Assembly: GCA_017550165.1 (NCBI GenBank)
Contig: JAFZQH010000022.1
Location: forward strand, 124,001 to 188,000
Source of the DNA: Lachnospiraceae bacterium
Lineage (GTDB): Bacteria; Bacillota; Clostridia; Lachnospirales; Lachnospiraceae
Direction of reading: 5' to 3'
DNA: 64,000 bases
Shown: positions 1 to 9,492 of the stretch, piece by piece
Position numbering within the stretch: position 1 is the stretch's first letter
Layout of the letters: each line of letters begins with the position of its first letter
Notes under the pieces: generated by a model
The model's database searches: none
What the model was told of the DNA's origin: nothing
The model's input: the letters and a program-made list of their open reading frames with translations, nothing else
Program-made: the position numbers and the translations under genes

Positions 1-1476
1 AACATCTTCCTTCAACTCATTTGAAGTGATATCCACGGATCTTCCCTTAAAATCCTTCACAGCGGTCAGCGTGATATCACCCATAACTTCTCCGAATTCA
101 TCCTTTGTCTCCGGCACTCCGTCTTTTCCGATGGTATAAAACTGCCTGATCTGGTATGTGCTTAAAGAATCCACTCTCCTCTGAAGGTAGAATCCGTCGG
201 GATTTGTAATGGGATGTGTTTCATATCTGTACTTTGAATCCTCAAAATCACCGTAACTGCCGGCAGCACTGTTATCATTCTGGGAATATGCGCTCATTTC
301 ACAGGCTTCTATGGAACCTGTGTAATTCACGTCATTACCCTTAAGGTCGAATACCAGGATGGTTGAGTAATCATTGTACTCCTTCGTATATACATATAAA
401 TAGTTTCTGCCGTCGGAAGTATGGAACAGCTTTGCTGTGTAACTAAGGAAAGAAACATCATGCTTGTATGACTTATTGCCGATGGTCACTGATACACCGG
501 AAAACATCTCGTCAGTACCATCGTATTCTCCCGAAACCTTGATGACCTCCTGCTTTCCGTCACGGTCAAGATCAATGTTCATGGTGTCAAATGAGGACAA
601 GGAGCATACAAATGATCCTTCCGAAGCTTTATATTTCCCCGTAAAAAGATCCGGATATTCGGCGAAAGTAACGGGGATGACTTTTGGGCCCTCCACATAG
701 GGGGTTATATCATAAGGGTTAAAAACTATATCGATACCGTCCTGGGTCAGGTACCAGACGGGCTGCATTTCCTCTTTATTGGCATAGTCTGCCATTGACT
801 TGTCAAGATCAAAAAAGGCTGCTTCGGGATAATACTTAAGCAAGAGCTTTTTAACCACCGGCATCAGTTCCTGTTTTGATCTGACCACGTCTGTAAGCTC
901 GATCCTTCTCCCGGTTTTAGTATCAAATGACACACCTGTGCGCATAGTATTGGGATGGGCTCCGCCATAGTAACTGCCCGCTGTACCCACAAACGAGAAT
1001 ACATCATTGTCTGCGCGGATAATGCTTATATTGTAATCATCGAAGAAACGTATATCCGGAGAGAGATAATTCTTGGTTTCAGGATCCTCCTTTACAGAAT
1101 CAACTGCGCTGTACTGGCTTTCATGCATCTGCTCGCTGAAAAGCTCCAGGGACTCTGCAAGATTCGGGTATACCCCGGCGGATTCCGGTTCCAGTTCAAT
1201 GGTGTCGTAATTGCACTCGAAAAACCAGTTCTGGGTTTTCCGGTCTATTACATTCCAGTTATTTGTGGTGATAACGGGAGCCGGATTCATGTTGGCTCCG
1301 GCTGATACTGAAGATAACTCCGCCTCCGAAGATGATACCGATGCAGACGAAGACCCGCTTATATACTCGGCTGCAGCCGATCCTATGGAAACCAGCCCCG
1401 AAGCTGCCCCACAACCGGTGAACAAAGTACATATAATACATGAAATGATAGTATATGCTGCCATTTTCTTTTTCAT
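1..1476 (-). CDS. Secreted lipoprotein with RsiV/PdaC-type DUF3298 domain (3' end outside window)
   Basis: The reading frame is open from the ATG at 1476 to the window edge (492 codons seen, no stop), preceded by a GAGGAG ribosome site. The N-terminus MKKKMAAYTI ends in the lipobox LFTGC with Cys22, so the product is predicted to be lipid-anchored outside the membrane. After a Ser/Ala-rich linker comes a region with the motif SYYGGAHPNT followed by FDTKTGRRIELTDVV. This is the hallmark of the DUF4163/DUF3298 module of the RsiV anti-sigma factor and the deacetylase PdaC. The later part is an undefined beta-rich domain. The gene lies 25 bp downstream of era and may be co-transcribed with it. 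No enzymatic residues could be assigned, so ligand binding or sensing is only an inference. Confidence 0.75.
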   Translation of the reverse strand, partial: MKKKMAAYTIISCIICTLFTGCGAASGLVSIGSAAAEYISGSSSASVSSSEAELSSVSAGANMNPAPVITTNNWNVIDRKTQNWFFECNYDTIELEPESAGVYPNLAESLELFSEQMHESQYSAVDSVKEDPETKNYLSPDIRFFDDYNISIIRADNDVFSFVGTAGSYYGGAHPNTMRTGVSFDTKTGRRIELTDVVRSKQELMPVVKKLLLKYYPEAAFFDLDKSMADYANKEEMQPVWYLTQDGIDIVFNPYDITPYVEGPKVIPVTFAEYPDLFTGKYKASEGSFVCSLSSFDTMNIDLDRDGKQEVIKVSGEYDGTDEMFSGVSVTIGNKSYKHDVSFLSYTAKLFHTSDGRNYLYVYTKEYNDYSTILVFDLKGNDVNYTGSIEACEMSAYSQNDNSAAGSYGDFEDSKYRYETHPITNPDGFYLQRRVDSLSTYQIRQFYTIGKDGVPETKDEFGEVMGDITLTAVKDFKGRSVDITSNELKEDV

Positions 1477-1501
1477 ACTCTTCTTCTCCTCTACTCTTCT
1501 G

Positions 1502-2407
1502 TCAGTCTTCGTCCTTGACATAGCCGTAATTCTTTAGCAGAACCTCTGAGTCTCTCCAGTCCTTTTTCACCTTGACCCACAGCTGCAGGTTGGCTTTGCC
1601 TTCTATAAGCCGTTCAATCTCGTATCGAGCGTTGGAACCGATCTTCTTTAACATACTTCCCTGTTTACCTATGATTATCCCCTTATGGGAGTCTTTCTCG
1701 CAAATGATGGTAGCGTCAATGTCCGTAACACCGGAATCTCTGGTCTTCATGCTGTCTATTACTACGGCTATCCCGTGAGGGATCTCCTCCTGCAGGGCAT
1801 GGAGCGACTTCTCCCGGATAATCTCCGCTACGATCTGCTTCATGGGCTGGTCCGTAATGGTATCCTCGTCATAATACCGGGGTCCGTATGGCAGATACTT
1901 GTAAATGCAGTCAATAACATCCTTGGTATTATTTCCCCGAAGGGCTGAAATGGGAATGATCTCATCGAAGTCATATTCCGCCGAATAAGTCTTTATGACT
2001 TCAGCAGTATCGGCTTTCTTCACCATGTCCATCTTGTTGATTACAAGGATAACGGGAGCTTTGGCTTTTTTCAGCTCATTGATGATGTGCTTCTCACCGC
2101 CGCCGATAAAGGTGGTAGGCTCCACCAGCCAAAGTATCACATCCACCTCTTTGATAGTCCTCTCGGCGATGGAAAGCATATACTCACCCAGCTTATTCTT
2201 AGCCTTGTTCACCCCGGGCGTATCCAGGAAGATGATCTGGCATTTATCATCCGTATATACAGTTTGGATCCGGTTTCTCGTGGTCTGCGGCTTATTCGAA
2301 GTGATGGCTATCTTCTGCCCGATGAGCGCGTTCATCAAAGTGGACTTGCCCACGTTGGGCCGCCCCACAAGCGACACAAACCCCGATTTGTAATTGCTGT
2401 TATCCAT
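1502..2407 (-). CDS. era: GTPase Era
   Basis: This is the essential GTPase that binds the 3' end of 16S rRNA and helps 30S subunit maturation. The 301-residue length is normal. The Walker A GRPNVGKS (residues 15-22), the DTPG switch (62-65) and NKMD (124-127) define the G domain. The C-terminal KH RNA-binding domain carries GIIIGKQGSMLKKIG near residue 245. It is not flanked by its common partners (ybeY, recO, cdd). Downstream is a lipoprotein gene, and upstream is a large palindromic repeat rather than a gene. Confidence 0.97.
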   Translation of the reverse strand: MDNSNYKSGFVSLVGRPNVGKSTLMNALIGQKIAITSNKPQTTRNRIQTVYTDDKCQIIFLDTPGVNKAKNKLGEYMLSIAERTIKEVDVILWLVEPTTFIGGGEKHIINELKKAKAPVILVINKMDMVKKADTAEVIKTYSAEYDFDEIIPISALRGNNTKDVIDCIYKYLPYGPRYYDEDTITDQPMKQIVAEIIREKSLHALQEEIPHGIAVVIDSMKTRDSGVTDIDATIICEKDSHKGIIIGKQGSMLKKIGSNARYEIERLIEGKANLQLWVKVKKDWRDSEVLLKNYGYVKDED

Positions 2408-2440
2408 AAACTAATCACCTAAAAATATACTAGTCTGACC

Positions 2441-2631
2441 GCGACAATAGAATAATGAATCCAAAAGAAAGGCCTTTGCCGGCGTCGGCACTTTATGTCG
2501 TAGGAGGAATCTGCTTCCGCTAAGTAAAGATTGCTCCGCGCAGATTCCGACTGTTTACGACATATTAGTGTCCGCTACGTCGGCAACGGAGCGAAAGCGT
2601 ACTTTCGTTGGATTGCATTATTCTATGTCGC
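2441..2631 (+). repeat. Large structured palindromic element, copy 1 (core type A)
   Basis: The outer arms 2441-2464 and 2608-2631 are complementary with few mismatches. Inside is a 98-bp core (2483-2580) that matches 96 of 98 positions of the copy at 62932-63029. The core folds into a long hairpin: CACT/AGTG, ATGTCGTA/TACGACAT and GGAATCTGC/GCAGATTCC stems in order. The right arm carries GGAGCGAAAGCG, a mini-hairpin with a GAAA loop. The element fills the gap between era and the M16 peptidase gene and is not protein-coding. Confidence 0.85.
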
Positions 2632-2648
2632 GATAAAGAGTTTACTTT

Positions 2649-2675
2649 TAAGACAGAGAACCGTCCCCTGTCTTA
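2649..2675. repeat. REP-like palindrome
   Basis: TAAGACAG and CTGTCTTA flank the conserved AGAACCGTCCC spacer. This is a single copy of the family found at nine other intergenic sites here. It sits about 15 bp beyond the stop codon of the M16 peptidase gene, where it could stabilise the end of the mRNA. Confidence 0.85.
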
Positions 2676-2689
2676 TACGGATATTCCAC

Positions 2690-5605
2690 CTACTTTAATG
2701 TCTTAACCTCGAGGAAGAGAGACCTACTCTCCTCCAACTGCGCCTCGTTTCCGAGTACGCACAGGTTATCCTGAGCTATGACCGCCTCGATAAGGGGCGC
2801 AAGTTCGCGGATATCCCCGGGTTTGGTGGACAGCACCGCGTCTCTTTCTTTCTGAGCCATTTCTTCCGTAAGGTTGGTCAGATATGCGGTCATTGACCTG
2901 CCCCCCTTACCGCTGGGTGTCAGGGGCGTGTCCACATTACTCATGGTCCCGATGATATACTTGGTCATATCACGTTCATCCACATCAAAGCTCTTAATAT
3001 AGTCCGGAATTTCGTTGAACACATCAATGGTCTTTTCCAGGTTGGGATCACGATAAGATACAAAAAAGGTATCACCGTTACGGGAGAAACCTGACATACA
3101 GCCATAGGCGCCCCCGAGGATCCTGACATTGTTCCATAGATAATCGTATCCCAATATGGTCTTTAATATCAAAAGTCTTCCCGTATATTTATAACCTGCA
3201 TCAATAAAGTTACCGGACTTTGATACATAGAATATCTTGGCAGCAGTCTTAAAACCTTCATTCTTCTTCTCACATTCGAGATCGAAGCCCTTTTTCTCAA
3301 TACTCTCGGTATAAAGACTATCACGAAAGGCGGGGAGATACTCTTTCAACTTCTCAAAACCATCTATGTTAGAGGTATAGCTTACCAGCATATTTTCAGG
3401 CCTGAAAATGATGGAAATAAGCTTTTTAAGGTTGGCGGTGATCTCAGACTTCTTCTCATCAAAGTTGGCAACCAGGTCATTTAGGAAATCATATTGATCA
3501 AGTCCGGCTGTAAGGTCGCTGAACCTGGATACAGGTGAAAAATATGACATGCCGCGAAGCAGGACCACTGAATGGCCTGCATTATTGTAATACATCTGAA
3601 ATCTGGAAGTAGCCTCATCCAGCAGTTCCTTGATCCTCTTGTGATCATCCAGGACGGAGCCGCATAAGATCTCTTTGATTATGTCAAGTGAAATACCCAC
3701 CTTGTCGTAGAGTACTCTGGCCTTGTATGAGAACATGGCACGGATCTTATTCTTGTCATTAACATCACTGAAAATTGCAATATTGGGCGTTATCCCACCT
3801 GAATTGATATTGATCTCATTTGTAAGTTCCTGATAAGAATGCTTATCCGTATCCACAAGTCCAAGGACTGTTTTTAAAAACCCGACGTAAGGCATAAGCT
3901 CGGTAGGAACACTTTTCATATCAAAATACAGGGAAAGATAGCCTATACCATTTGTGAAATAATCGTGATGGATAACTTTTATATTGTCTACATCATATTC
4001 ATCATTTTTAAATGGATTGATTTTTTTCCTTATATCCTCGATCTTAAGAAGAGGAATAGTCTCCAGTTCCTCCTTTGTAGAGGGAGTTGACTGGTACTCC
4101 TTCAGGGCTGCCGTATCGGCTATAATAGCATCCAGTTCACTGTCTGACAGGCTCTTCTTATAGGCCGAGAGCTTCTCTGCCAATTCTTTGTCCTTCTTCT
4201 CAGTCAGGCCCTTTTTAGGTCTGTATATAAGCACAGAACCGTGTTCGTTCTCAAGAAGATATTTTTTAATAATCCCCTCGAAATATCCGCTGTCAATCTT
4301 CTTTCTAAGCCCGGCAAATACTTCATTTGCCTCTAAGTGCATAAAAGGCTCATTTTCATCATAAAGCCAGGAATCAAAGCTCTGGAGTCCGAACATCAAA
4401 CCCTTGGGATATGGCCCGAAATCAGCCTCTCTGAACTTGAATTCAAATACATTGATACCCGCCAGCAATGATTTACGGTTGATCCCGTTCTTAGCCTGGT
4501 CTGTAAGCACATCTTCAATGATCTTAACAAACTCATCCTGCTTGTCCTCGTCGGAATTCTTGGCGATGACGGAAAACATGGGCTGCTTGATACCGTTATC
4601 GTATCCGCTTAAGATATCCTTGCCGATGCCGGCATCCAGCAGAGACTGGCGAAGGGGCGCACCGGGGGACATCAGGGCATATTCAACCACCTGGAATGCA
4701 ATATATAATTCTTTATCCAATGAAGTTCCGATAACCTTGTTATAGGTCAGATAGGTGTTCCCCTCTTCGGATTCATCGTTGGTAATAGAATACTCTTTCG
4801 TGATACGGCGCATCTTGTCAAAAGGCTTTTGTGTCCTGATCTCAGAATCAATGACTATGCGGTCATATTTTGAAAGGTACTCTTTATCCAGCCAGATAAG
4901 CTTCTCAGCCATATCCATATTTCCGTAGAGATAGATATAGCTGTTCACCGGATGATAATACCTCCTGTGAAAATCAAGAAAGGCCTCGTAGGTCAGATCC
5001 GGAATTTTGTCCGGGTCACCGCCGGACTCCACTCCGTAAGAAGTATCAGGAAAAAGAGAGTTAAATACCTCCCGGTCCAGAGAACCTTCGGGAGATGAAA
5101 AAGCCCCCTTCATTTCACCGTATACCACGCCACTGATCTCAAGATCAGAGTCCTTATCCTCCAGTTCATAGTGCCAGCCTTCCTGCTTAAAGATCTCAGG
5201 TCTATTGTAAATGTTGGGATGAAGCACCGCATCCATATACACGTCCATCAGATTCTGAAAATCCTTGTCGTTGCAGCTGGCCACCGGGTACACGGTCTTA
5301 TCCGGATAGGTCATGGCATTTAGGAATGTATTAAGAGAGCCCTTGGCAAGCTCTATAAAAGGATCCTTGGCAGGAAACTTCTCGGACCCGCAAAGGACTG
5401 AATGTTCAATGATATGAGCCACCCCGGTAGAATCAGCCGGAGGAGTCCTGAAGCCGATGGCGAACACCTTATTCTCATCATCATTAGATAGAAGCATGAG
5501 TCTTGCTCCGCTCTTAATATGCCGCAGGACGTACCCCTTCGAGTTTAAGTCGCTTACATTCCTTTCTTCGATCAACTCATATTCCTTAATCTCTCTTAAA
5601 TCCAT
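2690..5605 (-). CDS. M16C-family zinc metallopeptidase (insulinase/presequence protease type)
   Basis: The product is 971 residues, normal for the single-chain M16C peptidases that degrade peptides inside a closed two-half chamber. The inverted zinc motif HIIEH (His64, Glu67, His68) is followed by the typical LCGSEKFPAKDPF and LNAMTYPDKTVYP stretches. The third zinc ligand is expected in VVYGEMKGAFSSPE. The C-terminal half is the non-catalytic repeat. I place the start at the ATG at 5605, which has AAAGGG nine bases upstream. A TTG six codons further up is in frame but has no ribosome site. There is no signal peptide, so it is probably cytoplasmic. The natural substrate is unknown. Confidence 0.93.
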   Translation of the reverse strand: MDLREIKEYELIEERNVSDLNSKGYVLRHIKSGARLMLLSNDDENKVFAIGFRTPPADSTGVAHIIEHSVLCGSEKFPAKDPFIELAKGSLNTFLNAMTYPDKTVYPVASCNDKDFQNLMDVYMDAVLHPNIYNRPEIFKQEGWHYELEDKDSDLEISGVVYGEMKGAFSSPEGSLDREVFNSLFPDTSYGVESGGDPDKIPDLTYEAFLDFHRRYYHPVNSYIYLYGNMDMAEKLIWLDKEYLSKYDRIVIDSEIRTQKPFDKMRRITKEYSITNDESEEGNTYLTYNKVIGTSLDKELYIAFQVVEYALMSPGAPLRQSLLDAGIGKDILSGYDNGIKQPMFSVIAKNSDEDKQDEFVKIIEDVLTDQAKNGINRKSLLAGINVFEFKFREADFGPYPKGLMFGLQSFDSWLYDENEPFMHLEANEVFAGLRKKIDSGYFEGIIKKYLLENEHGSVLIYRPKKGLTEKKDKELAEKLSAYKKSLSDSELDAIIADTAALKEYQSTPSTKEELETIPLLKIEDIRKKINPFKNDEYDVDNIKVIHHDYFTNGIGYLSLYFDMKSVPTELMPYVGFLKTVLGLVDTDKHSYQELTNEININSGGITPNIAIFSDVNDKNKIRAMFSYKARVLYDKVGISLDIIKEILCGSVLDDHKRIKELLDEATSRFQMYYNNAGHSVVLLRGMSYFSPVSRFSDLTAGLDQYDFLNDLVANFDEKKSEITANLKKLISIIFRPENMLVSYTSNIDGFEKLKEYLPAFRDSLYTESIEKKGFDLECEKKNEGFKTAAKIFYVSKSGNFIDAGYKYTGRLLILKTILGYDYLWNNVRILGGAYGCMSGFSRNGDTFFVSYRDPNLEKTIDVFNEIPDYIKSFDVDERDMTKYIIGTMSNVDTPLTPSGKGGRSMTAYLTNLTEEMAQKERDAVLSTKPGDIRELAPLIEAVIAQDNLCVLGNEAQLEESRSLFLEVKTLK

Positions 5606-5654
5606 AAAGACAAACCCTTTCAAACAATTCGATTATTATTGTTGTTATAGTAAC

Positions 5655-5721
5655 GATATCCGCTGAAAATCCATCCAACGAAAGGACGCTCTCGCTTCGT
5701 TGAATGATTTTCACGGATATC
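5655..5721 (-). repeat. Short structured element (arms plus GNRA mini-hairpin only)
   Basis: A 67-bp imperfect palindrome with GATATCCG outer arms. Read on the minus strand, its centre is CAACGAAGCGAGAGCGTCC, the same mini-hairpin that lies in the right arm of the larger elements. It lacks the long core, so it looks like a minimal or internally deleted member of that family. Confidence 0.75.
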
Positions 5722-5768
5722 TGTCACTTATAAAATCGCTAATACCTAGTAAATATAAACAGAATACA

Positions 5769-5903
5769 GATGGCAGAGAAATACTTTAAAAGAAACGCCT
5801 TTGGGAACGTCGGTTCTTAGTGAGCTCGTAGAGCGAACTTAGAACCGCTACGCTTTCCAACGGAGCGAGAGCGTCGTTTCGTTAAAGTATTTCAGCTGCC
5901 ATC
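5769..5903 (+). repeat. Large structured palindromic element, copy 2 (core type B)
   Basis: The arms GATGGCAG...CTGCCATC continue inward through AAATACTTTAA/TTAAAGTATTT. The core GAACGTCGGTTCTTAGT pairs with ACTTAGAACCGCTACG around the apical GCTC/GAGC stem. The right arm contains GGAGCGAGAGCG (GAGA loop). An outer pair, GTTATAGTAACGAT near 5645 and ATCGTAACTATAAT near 5901, would enclose both this element and the short one at 5655, giving one branched structure of about 270 bases. This accounts for the whole gene-free stretch 5606-5922. Confidence 0.82.
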
Positions 5904-5922
5904 GTAACTATAATAGTATTAC

Positions 5923-8900
5923 TTAATTCTTTCCGTACATTTTTACAAGTTTTTCAAGGTGCGCATACCTTCCCTTAGCCTCGTCTTCCGACTTGGCGAA
6001 GAGCACTTTAGCCTTATCCGGATTAGCACGCATAAGCGAATTGTACCTAACTTCACCGTTTAAGAAGTCCTGATAGTTTCCTTCCGGTGCCTTGGAATCC
6101 AGTATAAATGCATCCTCTCCCTTTGCAGCCAGCTCAGGATTATACCTGAAGAGATGCCAGTATCCGGCTTCAACAGCCATCTTCTCTTCCGTCTGAGCCT
6201 TGCTCATGCCGGCCTTGATACCATGGTTGATACAAGGTGCATAGCAAATCACGATAGAAGGTCCGGGATAGGCCTCTGCCTCAGCGATGGCCTTGATGCA
6301 CTGGTTGTAATCTGCGCCCATGGCAACCTGGGCAACATAGATATATCCGTAGCTCATGGCGATGCCTGCCAGGTCTTTCTTCTTAACCTCTTTACCGCCT
6401 GCAGCAAACTGAGCGATGGCACCTGTAGGAGTAGCCTTGGAGGACTGTCCACCTGTATTTGAGTAAACCTCGGTATCGAATACCATGATATTGATATCCT
6501 GTCCGCTGGCAAGAACGTGGTCAAGACCGCCGAATCCGATATCATATGCCCAACCGTCACCACCGAAGATCCACTGGGACTTCTTAGCCAGGAAGTCTTT
6601 GTCTTTCAGGATATCCTTAGCCTTATCACCGTCACAGCCTTCCAGGATCTTAACCAGTTTCTCCGTAGCCGGCCCGTTTAAAGCACCGTTATTGAAGGTA
6701 TCCAGATACTCTTTGGCTGCAGCCTTGGCTTCATCCTTGCATCCGTTCTCGGCAATATCCTCGATCTTTGCTTTAAGAGAAGCTCTCAGCGCTCTCTGAG
6801 CCAGGAACATACCGTATCCGAACTCGGCAGCATCCTCAAAGAGGGAGTTGGACCAAGCGGGTCCCTTGCCTTCCGCATTGCAGGTATAAGGTGTTGAGGG
6901 TGATGAGTTGCCCCAGATTGAAGAACAACCTGTAGCATTTGCAATATACATTCTGTCTCCGAAGAGCTGTGTAACAAGTTTTGCATAAGGAGTCTCGCCG
7001 CAGCCTGCACATGCCCCCGAGAACTCCAGGAGGGGCTGCTTGAACTGACTGCCCTTAACAGCTGTCTCTTTAAACTTCTCTGATACTTCCTTCTTCTTGG
7101 GAAGATGTCTTCCGTATGTGAAGCACTCCTGCTGATCCATGTTCTCTTCCAGAGGAGACATTGTAAGCGCCTTGTTGCCCTTCTTGCCCGGACATACATT
7201 TGCACATGATCCGCAGCCTGTACAATCAAGAACAGATACGGTCATGGAGAACTTCAGGTCATCAAGTCCCGTCATCTTGGCGGTCTTCATGGCAGCCGGT
7301 GCTTTGGATGCTTCATCGGCTGTCAGAGCCACAGGCCTTATTGCTGCATGAGGACATACATATGAGCAGAAGTTACACTGGATACAGTTCTCGGGATCCC
7401 ACTTGGGAACATCCACTGCGATCCCTCTCTTTTCATATGCTGCAGTACCTGAAGGTGTGGTACCGTCCACATAATCCTTAAATGCAGACACGGGAAGCTT
7501 GTTACCTTCCTGAGCATTGATAGGTCTCTGTATATTGTTAACGAAATCCACTACATCTTTTCTGTGACCGCAGGCCTTGGATGAGAGGGTATCCTCGTCC
7601 TTAGCCGCCTTCCAGCTGTCGGGAACCTTGATCTCTACTACGTCCTTTGCGCCACGGTCGATGGCGTCGTAATTCATCTGAACTACTGCATCGCCCTTAC
7701 GTCCGTAAGTCTCAAGAGCAGCCTTTTTCATAAGCTCAATGGCCTTATCCTCGGGAATGATATTAGCCAGCTTGAAGAATGCAGACTGCAATACTGTATT
7801 GATCCTTCCGCCAAGGCCAATCTCCTTACCGATCTTGATACCGTCAATGGTATAGAACTTGATATTATGCTCTGCAATATACCTCTTAGCCTGACCCGGA
7901 AGGTTCTTCTCCAGGCCCTCCATATCCCATGAACAGTTAAGTAGGAAGGTACCGCCGTCTACGATATCCTGGACCATGTTGTATTTGCGGACGTAGGACG
8001 GATTATGGCAGGCAACGAAATTAGCCATATTGATAAGATATGTTGACCTGATGGGGTCCTTACCGAAACGCAGGTGGGAAATGGTCACACCGCCTGATTT
8101 CTTGGAATCATAATCAAAGTAGGCCTGTGCATACATATCCGTATTATCGCCGATGATCTTAATGGAGTTCTTGTTGGCGCCCACTGTTCCGTCGGCTCCG
8201 AGGCCCCAGAACTTGCAGCTTATCGTTGATTCAGATGCAGTATTGGGATTCTCCTTTATCTCCAGTGAAAGATTGGTCACATCATCAACGATGCCGATGG
8301 TGAATCTCTTCTTGTCTTTGTTATTGTATACAGCAACGATCTGAGCCGGTGTGGTATCCTTGGAACCCAGGCCGTAACGTCCTGAGAATACAGGAACGCT
8401 TGAGAATTTAGTATCCTTTAATGCAGCCACAACATCCAAATACAGGGGCTCACCGAGAGATCCCGGCTCCTTTGTACGATCCAGTACATAAATAGTCTTA
8501 ACTGAATCAGGTATAGCCTCAACAAGTGCCTTAGCAGAGAAGGGTCTGTACAGGCGAACCTTTACAACGCCCACCTTTTCTCCCTTTGCAACAAGGTAAT
8601 CAATGGTCTCGTCGATGGTATCGCATACAGAACCCATGGCTATGATAATACGGTCTGCATCCTTTGCTCCGTAGTAATTGAAAAGCTTATAATCAGTACC
8701 CAGCTTCTTGTTGATCTTGTCCATATACTTCTGAACGATGGCCGGCAAAGCATCATATGCGCCGTTGCAAGCCTCTCTTGCCTGGAAGAAGATATCAGGA
8801 TTCTGGGCGGATCCTCTCTGGCAGGGATGGTTGGGATTTAATGCGTTCTTTCTGTATTCGGCTATGGCATCCATATTGACCATATCCTTAAGGTCTTCAT

Positions 8901-9462
8901 AATCCCATGTCTCTATCTTCTGGATCTCATGTGAAGTCCTGAAACCGTCAAAGAAATTGATAAAAGGGATCCTGCCTTCAATGGCGCTGCAATGTGCTGC
9001 AGGGGTCAGATCCATGACCTCCTGAACACTTGATTCACAAAGCATGGCAACACCCGTCTGGCGGCATGCGTATACGTCGGAATGATCTCCGAATATGGAA
9101 AGAGCGTGACTGGCAATGGCTCTTGCCGATACGTTAAACACTCCGGGAAGCCCTTCTCCTGCGATCTTGTAAAGATTGGGGATCATAAGCAGCAGACCCT
9201 GTGAAGCAGTATAAGTCGTTGTCAATGCACCTGCAGCCAGTGATCCGTGAACAGTTCCGGCGGCGCCCGCCTCGGACTGCATCTCCGTTACCTGAACAGT
9301 CTGCCCGAAAATGTTTTTCCGACCCTCTGTTGCCCATTCATCAGTAGCTTCAGCCATAACAGATGAAGGAGTGATGGGGTAGATAGCCGCAACATCAGTG
9401 TATGCATAGGATACATGAGCCGCAGCATGATTTCCGTCCATTGTTTTCATTGCTCTTGCCAT
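5923..9462 (-). CDS. nifJ: Pyruvate:ferredoxin (flavodoxin) oxidoreductase
   Basis: This homodimeric enzyme oxidises pyruvate and CoA to acetyl-CoA and CO2 and passes electrons to ferredoxin. The 1179-residue chain has all domains fused, as in the Desulfovibrio africanus type. The N-terminal domain begins YPITPSSVMAE. Two [4Fe-4S] motifs lie near residues 694 (CIQCNFCSYVCP) and 747 (CTGCGSCANVCP). The cysteine CAGCGETPY and the thiamine diphosphate site GDGWAYDIGFGG near residue 964 belong to the C-terminal domain. The start ATG at 9462 has GGAGG ten bases upstream. It lies 30 bp downstream of the GGDEF-EAL gene. Such a gene is usually highly expressed, so it may have its own promoter inside that gene. 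It is the central fermentation enzyme of the window. Confidence 0.97.
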   Translation of the reverse strand: MARAMKTMDGNHAAAHVSYAYTDVAAIYPITPSSVMAEATDEWATEGRKNIFGQTVQVTEMQSEAGAAGTVHGSLAAGALTTTYTASQGLLLMIPNLYKIAGEGLPGVFNVSARAIASHALSIFGDHSDVYACRQTGVAMLCESSVQEVMDLTPAAHCSAIEGRIPFINFFDGFRTSHEIQKIETWDYEDLKDMVNMDAIAEYRKNALNPNHPCQRGSAQNPDIFFQAREACNGAYDALPAIVQKYMDKINKKLGTDYKLFNYYGAKDADRIIIAMGSVCDTIDETIDYLVAKGEKVGVVKVRLYRPFSAKALVEAIPDSVKTIYVLDRTKEPGSLGEPLYLDVVAALKDTKFSSVPVFSGRYGLGSKDTTPAQIVAVYNNKDKKRFTIGIVDDVTNLSLEIKENPNTASESTISCKFWGLGADGTVGANKNSIKIIGDNTDMYAQAYFDYDSKKSGGVTISHLRFGKDPIRSTYLINMANFVACHNPSYVRKYNMVQDIVDGGTFLLNCSWDMEGLEKNLPGQAKRYIAEHNIKFYTIDGIKIGKEIGLGGRINTVLQSAFFKLANIIPEDKAIELMKKAALETYGRKGDAVVQMNYDAIDRGAKDVVEIKVPDSWKAAKDEDTLSSKACGHRKDVVDFVNNIQRPINAQEGNKLPVSAFKDYVDGTTPSGTAAYEKRGIAVDVPKWDPENCIQCNFCSYVCPHAAIRPVALTADEASKAPAAMKTAKMTGLDDLKFSMTVSVLDCTGCGSCANVCPGKKGNKALTMSPLEENMDQQECFTYGRHLPKKKEVSEKFKETAVKGSQFKQPLLEFSGACAGCGETPYAKLVTQLFGDRMYIANATGCSSIWGNSSPSTPYTCNAEGKGPAWSNSLFEDAAEFGYGMFLAQRALRASLKAKIEDIAENGCKDEAKAAAKEYLDTFNNGALNGPATEKLVKILEGCDGDKAKDILKDKDFLAKKSQWIFGGDGWAYDIGFGGLDHVLASGQDINIMVFDTEVYSNTGGQSSKATPTGAIAQFAAGGKEVKKKDLAGIAMSYGYIYVAQVAMGADYNQCIKAIAEAEAYPGPSIVICYAPCINHGIKAGMSKAQTEEKMAVEAGYWHLFRYNPELAAKGEDAFILDSKAPEGNYQDFLNGEVRYNSLMRANPDKAKVLFAKSEDEAKGRYAHLEKLVKMYGKN

Positions 9463-9492
9463 AACATAAGCCTCCTTGTCACTTTATATTGA

